Of a stretch of DNA of 64,000 bases, positions 58,515 to 64,000 are shown in pieces; within the stretch, counting starts at the first letter, position 1, and the number at the start of each line of letters is the position of its first letter. This stretch comes from Branchiostoma belcheri (lineage: Eukaryota > Chordata > Leptocardii > Amphioxiformes > Branchiostomatidae). The notes beneath the pieces are model-generated. The model worked only from the letters and a program-made list of their open reading frames with translations, searched no databases and was not told where the DNA came from. The stretch lies in the NCBI RefSeq assembly GCF_001625305.1, contig NW_017802380.1, forward strand, positions 1,743,740 to 1,807,739. Reading direction: 5' to 3'. The position numbers were made by a program, and so were the translations under genes.

Positions 58515-58630
58515 GAGTATTCCCGGTGGAGACACGGTCAAAGCCCCACCAAGCTGTGGATTTCAGCCGGATAAAGTAGCGTGGCATTGAAATTACTAAA
58601 AAAATTCGATTCTCATCTATTTCAAACATC
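58515..58630. repeat. Segment resembling 55330-55450
   Basis: In both places the order is tggagac, accatgctcgatcaagctgtg or accaagctgtg, then a taaagtagcg- or ttaagcagcg-like phrase and finally tctatttYaaaca. Similarity is moderate and by eye. It lies between small gene B and the 3' end of the transposase frame. Confidence 0.4.
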
Positions 58631-58823
58631 TATGTACAGATAGCAAACCCACATTGTACCTACAGTATACAGATTTAGCTTAATTCCATTATTTACACGC
58701 AACAACGCATACCCCAACACTTACGAACTCTTACCTGAACACAAGGTATATGAACTACGTTACTGGCTGTATAACGTTACTTACTTGTTGCGTTGTTTCG
58801 GTGCGAACGGTCATTGAATAACT

Positions 58824-60746
58824 TTAAAAGTCATATTCGTAACAGGAATCCCTTTTTTTGATTCGTCGACGTTTTGAACCGTCTCCCTGGCATTTCCCGT
58901 TCTGCTCTCTCTCATCCTCCTCTTTTTGCGGATCCATTTCATTCTCTTCCTCCTCCTTATCCATTTCCTTGTCTTTCTCTTCATTCTCCTTTTCCATTTG
59001 CCTTTTTCTCTTCTTGTCTTCTCTCTCTTTTGCCTTTGCTTCTCGTTGTAGTCGTGTTAGCTCTGCCCTCTTCCTTCTCTCTTCGGCTTTGGCTTTTTTC
59101 ATCTTTTCATCTTCCTCCTTCTTCTCCAACTCTTTAACAATGTCTTCATGTGTCATAACTCGGGCTGATAACTTCCTCCTCTTTGTTTGTTTGCAATTGG
59201 GTGCACTTTCCACCGGCCTTAAGATATCTTGCAAATGTTCAGGGACTAAGGTCCCTACCAGTGGGTTTGCAGAGCGCCCACACGTGCTGCAACAAGTTTC
59301 ACTGTTGCTCCTTTTTAGCATTTGCACTTTCGGTACCCGTAGCTGTAGCTTCTGACGTAGATTCAGCATTTGCACTTTCGGTACCCGTAGCTGTAGCTTC
59401 TGACGTAAATTCAGCATTTGCACTTTGGTACCCGTAGCTGTAGCTTCTGCCGCAGATTCAGCATTTGCACTTTCGGTACCCGCTTCTGACGCAGATTCAG
59501 CATTTGCACTTTCGGTACCCGCAGCTGTAGCTTCTCCTGAAGCAGACTTAGTTTCAGGGGACATGTTGGTCCATATGCTATCAATGGCGCTCTTGTCATA
59601 GGGGAGGATACCGGTCTTCTTAAAACCTGATTTGATGTTCTCAGGTGTAAAGGTAAGATCTTGTACGGAGGCAAAGATCTTTGGAAACGTTGTCTTCCTG
59701 ACTTGGAACCCTGTGTCGGCGGCCTGTAGCGATTCCAAAGTCGTCGCCCACTTTGTCTTCAGAGAACTAAACACAGTGACGTCCAGGGGCTGGGTAAAGT
59801 GGGACGTATGGGGCGGGAGACCATAGATTATGATGTTTTGCTCCATTGCTGTCTTCAGTACCTTTAGGGACAGGTGGCTACTGTGCTGATCCACTATCAG
59901 CAGGATTGGCCTCTCTTTATGACAATGGACCAAGAAAATCTTGAAGAACCACTCCTCAAACAGCTCTTTATTTATGAAGCCTGATTCGGACCAAGCGTAC
60001 AGCGCCCCTGGGGGTCCTCCTTCTGAGAACTTGCCAGACGGCATGGCCCTATTGAAGACAATCATTGGGGGAACCACCGCTCCTGCTGCGCTCACGCAGG
60101 ACATTGCTGTAATATGGTCTCTCCCTCCTGACCGTATGGATGGGGCTCGCTTGGATGCTGTCGGTACGACGACACGAGATTTCCGCGCATCCATACTCAT
60201 GCCAGTTTCATCGGCATTGTATACCTGGAACGGCCGATCGTGTAACTTGTTCTCGGACAATAACTGACCGAGTTGCTCAAAGTGTTTTTCCACCACTCTG
60301 GCATTGCTCATAGCCGCCCTCGCTCTGTCCAGACTGTCCGGTGATCTTAAACTTATCTCGGGGTGGCGGCGTCTGAACGCCGACCACCACCGCTTTCCTG
60401 GCAACTTTCCGCCAAACCTAGGAGCTTCGCCCTTTTCTTTGCTACTTACTGCATCTATTTCTTTGGCCAGTGCCTTCATCACCCCTGCTGTGAGGGGGAA
60501 GCCCTTTGTGGCCATGTACATGGAATACTTTACAAGAGCTTCCTCGTCCTCCGGAGAAAGTTTGGTGGGCCTGCCAACCTTTTCCGTATGCCTCTGATTG
60601 TACCTATCATCCAGGGTGCTTTGCGGCACATTGAATTCTTTGGCTACTTTATAAATAGCCTTCCTCTCATCCTTTATTGCTCTTATTGCCTGTTTCATGT
60701 CTTCTTCATCCCACTCGCGGTATTTTCTGAGTGGTGGGCCAGACAT
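58824..60746 (-). CDS. Pogo/Tigger/Jerky-type DDE transposase, intact 640 residues
   Basis: One uninterrupted frame. N-terminal Pipsqueak-like helix-turn-helix at about residues 8-52 (KYREWDEEDMKQAIRAIKDE, then VPQSTLDDRY), a CENP-B-like DNA-binding region at about 60-135 (GRPTKLSPEDEEALVKY ... RWWSAFRRRHPE), and a DDE_1 nuclease with NADETG (Asp179), IVDQHSSH (Asp286) and QPLDV (Asp322), spacing D-x35-D. All catalytic acids are present. The C-terminal third is a low-complexity linker with a 48-bp coding minisatellite, then a highly charged coiled-coil-like segment and a basic SKRRRIKKR. Such proteins cut and paste Tc1/mariner-superfamily elements; some are domesticated. The start at 60746 fits the conserved N-terminus. 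Confidence 0.93.
   Translation of the reverse strand: MSGPPLRKYREWDEEDMKQAIRAIKDERKAIYKVAKEFNVPQSTLDDRYNQRHTEKVGRPTKLSPEDEEALVKYSMYMATKGFPLTAGVMKALAKEIDAVSSKEKGEAPRFGGKLPGKRWWSAFRRRHPEISLRSPDSLDRARAAMSNARVVEKHFEQLGQLLSENKLHDRPFQVYNADETGMSMDARKSRVVVPTASKRAPSIRSGGRDHITAMSCVSAAGAVVPPMIVFNRAMPSGKFSEGGPPGALYAWSESGFINKELFEEWFFKIFLVHCHKERPILLIVDQHSSHLSLKVLKTAMEQNIIIYGLPPHTSHFTQPLDVTVFSSLKTKWATTLESLQAADTGFQVRKTTFPKIFASVQDLTFTPENIKSGFKKTGILPYDKSAIDSIWTNMSPETKSASGEATAAGTESANAESASEAGTESANAESAAEATATGTKVQMLNLRQKLQLRVPKVQMLNLRQKLQLRVPKVQMLKRSNSETCCSTCGRSANPLVGTLVPEHLQDILRPVESAPNCKQTKRRKLSARVMTHEDIVKELEKKEEDEKMKKAKAEERRKRAELTRLQREAKAKEREDKKRKRQMEKENEEKDKEMDKEEEENEMDPQKEEDEREQNGKCQGDGSKRRRIKKRDSCYEYDF
59317..59522 (-). 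repeat. 48-bp coding minisatellite inside the transposase gene
   Basis: Units with agcatttgcactttcggtac begin at about 59317, 59365, 59413, 59460 and 59499; periods are 48, 48, 47 and 39. The 47 arises from one missing base (cactttggtacc for cactttcggtacc) near 59426. Either side of it the same repeat is read in two frames, as ESANAES and as VQMLNLRQKLQLRVPK, and both happen to be open. Confidence 0.85.
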
Positions 60747-62406
60747 CTGTGAATATTGAGAAATTATAAAGGTGTCACTTATGGCATTTTGTTGATTACA
60801 CGGATTCTACAGCTGGAAATCTTTTATTGGGAGCAAGCCTTAATTATTTCCACAGGTGCCGCTTGTTGCACCGTTCTTAGCCAAGGATGGAATTTCATTG
60901 GACGTGGCCCTGAATTTGAAGCAATTCAAAATGTTTTATCAACAATAGATAATTTAATGGACACAAAATAGCGAGTCATGGTATCTATATTTACACATAC
61001 AGGCGGCAAATAAGCACGGAAAAGTGTGTATCATTTTAACAACGTCTTTGTAGTTTTTATTTGCCCCTAAGACGAGTTTTTGTGTTGACCTTGCTCACGT
61101 TCGAATTTCCCTCCCTGTGTTTACAAAAGGACTTCCGCCAACAAACGCCTAATTCGCCTCCTAGAATGAGTCTCCTGATGCCCAACCATCTTCGTACGTG
61201 TATTTAGCAGCGTTACTTACCATGACACCACCTAGCGATCCTTACTCAGGATGCAGTAGGACGGACGACGGGCCGCACCCTTGTATCAAATGTCGCCCTC
61301 ACTTTCGAACAGAATGACGGGAAATGCCGGTCGTGACGTGTGTGGGAGGGCGTTCGAACCGCGCTGTAGTTATGCTTATTCAGGTCAGTTTTCTTGCGAA
61401 ATAAAGCACTCGGAGTCGCAGTTCGTGGTGCACTGTATAGCTTTATTTATCAAGTGTATGACAGTAATATGTCATGTAAAATAGTGGTGTATTGTTAGTG
61501 TAGGAAACGCCGTTACATGGTGACCTCTCACAAGAGGGCGTCCATAATTATCGTTATTTTACATGTCGTGACGTAACTCTGATTAAATATCGAAAGCTTT
61601 ACTTTTCATTCGTATGTCAGCTGTGTGCATGATCCTTGCTTCTTTGTTGTTTAGATGATGGTACAAGATGGCAACAGCTGTGGCTGACTTTTGCATATTT
61701 AGACAATTACAAATTCATCCGAAGTTAGGGGTCGTCCGAAGTTACAGCACCCCGCGTTACATTTCTTGTAGAAGATCAGTACAATTCAGTCCCGTTGTCA
61801 AGGGCTTCTGTGATACTGAAGTTTGGACTAACACCTCAAAAGTTACAGTTCAATACATATGTACATACACATGTATATAATGTGGCTGTTTTTATACTGA
61901 CTATTAGTGATGATGCAAATATGGTAAGAATGAATGAGCAAATTAATTATTTATTTATTCAGACAGTGCAGATACATGTTTCCAGAATGGCAAGAATGGC
62001 AAACACATAGAATTGTACTCCATCATACAATATTGCTTGCTGTGGATTTACCTTTACACTGGATTTACATTTTGAACTATATGTAGCATGACATTTTTGC
62101 CCCATAAAAACGTTTTATTACTAGTTGGAAGAACAGATTTTCACTTAGATTCCTCACATTTCCTGTTTGTTCCATATAATTCTCTGCTTACCATTAAGGA
62201 GAAACAGTATCTATCCTTTTTTATTCTGACAGTAGTTTTCATAAGCCCTTTACAGAGAGTAATATTGTTACATTTCTTCAAATTGTGATACTTCAAGTTC
62301 AATGGAAAATAATATACACATATATATATACAATGAGATAAAATGTGATTCCACATTGGACGTTCCTTGAAATTGCACTTTATCTCTCTTGTAGAGACAA
62401 CCTGGT
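60747..62406. other. Region between transposase and SLC37A3-like gene
   Basis: Holds the transposase 5' flank, the right inverted repeat at 61732-61761 with its inner copy at 61715-61727, and AT-rich sequence that is probably the 3' UTR of the SLC37A3-like gene. No convincing gene was seen. Confidence 0.5.
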
Positions 62407-64000
62407 TCAGCTGAAAAAAAGAAGAAAAAGACAGTCAATATTACTCAGCTGACTGATAGCTGTATATAATACAACAAATAAAATACAGCAGATATCAGAT
62501 ACTTAGAACACAATTTGGAAGCAATACTTGGAGTCTGAACAATTTGAACACCCCTAATAGCAGGGGGTAGGTGTATGCTGTGTTCTTCTATACTCACGAA
62601 GTGTATTTATAACGTAACAACTCAAGCATATAGAGATATGAGCCCTGCCTGTCACAGCCTGATTAAATCGCTTTACGGTTGGAGGGGAGGGGCCAGTAAA
62701 GCCGCAGACGGCAGACTTTACGTTACACAGACTATGCCTGTCACAGCTAGTACTACAGTCTAGATGTAGGTGTTTCCTGTACCTGTTAACAGAGTTGAGC
62801 CTGTCTGTCCTGTGTGTGTCCTGGACCAGGGCTGCCGCCTGCCGCCTCAGCTGGTAGTTAAGGAAACACTTCATGCTGCGCACCTCCCTTACCAGCAGGG
62901 GCAGGATACATACTGCAGTCATCAGTGTCTGCACAGACAGGACAGGAATGCCAACATCTTATTATCATGCCAAGAAATTTGGTATAACACACACAACAAA
63001 AGAGCCATGGAGTCTTGCACAGACAGAACAGAACAGGACATCCAGATCTCATTGTCACGACAAGGAATTTGATACTGTGATTCTGGTACTGTGATAACTA
63101 CAGAAACTGGCCTGAGTGTCAGCCTTGTTAGCTTTCGTCCGCTCCCCAAGTTGAAAGCTAACAAGGCTGACACTCAGGCTATACAGAAACATGAATGAAC
63201 AAACAAACAGACACATACAAATACAGAATGCATACAATTTTCCTTGGAAACTGACTAACTTTTGCAGGTTAGTGCAAGGACGTTCTATAGAACATCCTTG
63301 GTTAGTGTCATTTCTCAAAACTCACCATCAGCATGAAGAAGTAGAAGACCCAGTGCCAGTCCAGGTGCAGCTGTTTATGAAGCAAAGGAACCACAACCTG
63401 GGGAAGGATGACACATAACACTTTAAATTTCACACTGATCAACTTATTGTCCAAGTGTTCACATTTCAGTTTGCAGTAGTGACTACAGTACAGAATTGCT
63501 ACTATCCAGCACGTTGGCAGAACGTACTGCATCTGCGCAAAACCCGTGATACATAGCACTTAGGCAGAACGTCTCATATAAGGTTGTATTTGCTCATATA
63601 AGGTTAGCATTCCGACAGTAGTTTTCAAATGTTATGTCGTAAAAGATATCGTCTGCAACAGGGAAAATTCTGATGCAACGTTGACCAAAAATCCAACGAA
63701 AACCGTGAAAATCCTGGGTTCTGCGCAGGCGCAGTACGTTCTGCCGACGTGCTCTACTATCCATGTAACACCAGCATGCATGTGACTGTGAGTTCCAACC
63801 TGTCCTATAGAAGCCCCCACGCTGCCTGTCCCGTCCACAATGCCTGTGACCGTGGACAGGGCTTCGCTGTTTCCCTTGATCAGGTCCTGTCGTCCGAGGT
63901 CAGCCGAGATGGCAGAACTGATCAGGTTAGCTGGACCACCAATGAAAAACCCTGTAACATAAAACACATAATTAACCTCCAATGAAAAATGCTGTGACAA
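62407..64000 (-). CDS. SLC37A3: SLC37A3-like transporter, 3' end of gene
   Basis: Exons: 63951-63800, 63397-63326, 62928-62783 and a tiny last exon 62410-62407 (C plus TGA). All phases agree. The product reads FFIGGPANLISSAISADLGR, EALSTVTGIVDGTGSVGAS, then HWVFYFFMLM and ILPLLVREVRSMKCF, the last membrane helices of the major-facilitator family SLC37. GGPANLISSAISADLGRQ points to SLC37A3 rather than the sugar-phosphate antiporters SLC37A1, A2 or A4. SLC37A3 pairs with ATRAID in lysosomes in mammals (family knowledge). The last exon is inferred only from a good acceptor (tttttttcag) and immediate stop; without it the frame runs into the intron. Earlier exons lie right of the window. Confidence 0.88.
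63108..63181. mobile_element. 74-bp MITE with 27-base perfect arms and exact 9-bp target duplication
   Basis: The arms 63110-63136 and 63153-63179 are perfectly complementary (gcctgagtgtcagccttgtt...), with a 16-base loop. Ends TGGCCTGA and, complemented, TAGCCTGA. The flanking 9-mers tacagaaac at 63099-63107 and 63182-63190 are identical. It lies in an intron of the SLC37A3-like gene. Confidence 0.9.

Larger units (their letters stand above)
55208..61761. mobile_element. Candidate 6.55-kb transposon bounded by 30-bp inverted repeats
   Basis: The 30 bases at 55208-55237 match the reverse complement of 61732-61761 at 27 positions, including an unbroken ggtgctgtaacttcggacga. Both ends also carry an inner copy ending in ggatga (55457-55472 at the left; 61715-61727 at the right), in the same direction as the outer copy, as expected for transposase-binding sites. 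Between them lie the DDE transposase and the two small genes. TA lies symmetrically in both ends (tgTAacg and cgtTAca), so a TA target duplication is possible but not proved. Two independent smaller elements remain an alternative reading. Confidence 0.5.

Noticed and set aside
58858-59355. 165-codon plus-strand Ser/Phe-rich frame
   Set aside because: Antisense of the Lys/Glu-rich C-terminal tail of the transposase.
61666-61880. 70-codon plus-strand frame beginning MATAVADF
   Set aside because: It overlaps the right inverted repeat and the inner motif copy and has no family resemblance.

Overview
The window looks like nuclear DNA of an invertebrate deuterostome, most likely a lancelet (Branchiostoma). 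This is inferred from animal genes with many GT-AG introns, GC-rich exons in AT-rich introns, many miniature inverted-repeat elements, a tRNA-derived SINE and an apparent allelic double copy beside a gap. The species cannot be proved from the sequence alone. There are three runs of exactly 20 N, which are placeholder gaps.

Layout. 1-31 kb, minus strand: the 5' part of a CELSR/Flamingo seven-pass cadherin gene. One giant exon (27274-31012) encodes the signal peptide, the N-terminal region and nine cadherin repeats. Three further exons (10882-11520, 5960-6185, 5449-5653) run into EGF and laminin-G domains, and the rest lies beyond the left edge. 31-38 kb: an intergenic region rich in foldback elements. 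38.3-41.4 kb, plus strand: a six-exon mitochondrial carrier (SLC25, UCP-like) of 314 residues. 43.3-54.6 kb, minus strand: a complete 21-position HSP90B1/GRP94 gene of 833 residues ending in KDEL, with two alternative copies of exon 13 and ER-stress response elements upstream. 56.5-58.2 kb, plus strand: two tandem small genes of an unrecognised family (102 and 98 residues), each with a first coding exon that is only the ATG codon and each preceded by the same E2F-like site. 58.8-60.7 kb, minus strand: an intact pogo/Tigger/Jerky-type DDE transposase. 62.4-64 kb, minus strand: the 3' end of an SLC37A3-like transporter.

Main points for a second look: (1) HSP90B1 exon 13 exists as two 71-nt versions separated by 63 nt. 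Either one keeps the frame and both together break it, so they look like mutually exclusive exons. (2) The small gene pair with the ATG-only exon and shared E2F-like motif lies, together with the transposase, between 30-bp inverted repeats at 55208 and 61761 that match at 27 of 30 positions. This suggests a large mobile element with cargo genes, but it is not proved. (3) A set of miniature elements with ends TAGTCTCC, TAATCTCC or TAGCCTGA leaves exact 9-bp target duplications. (4) Intron 5 of the SLC25 gene is filled with repeats copied from the 3' end of exon 5 including its donor site. (5) A 1.5-kb near-identical tandem copy beside a gap at 16027-16046 is probably an assembly artefact.

The genes do not form an operon or pathway. 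They are ordinary neighbouring animal genes. The only functional coupling visible is local: ER-stress control of HSP90B1 and the shared promoter motif of the small gene pair.
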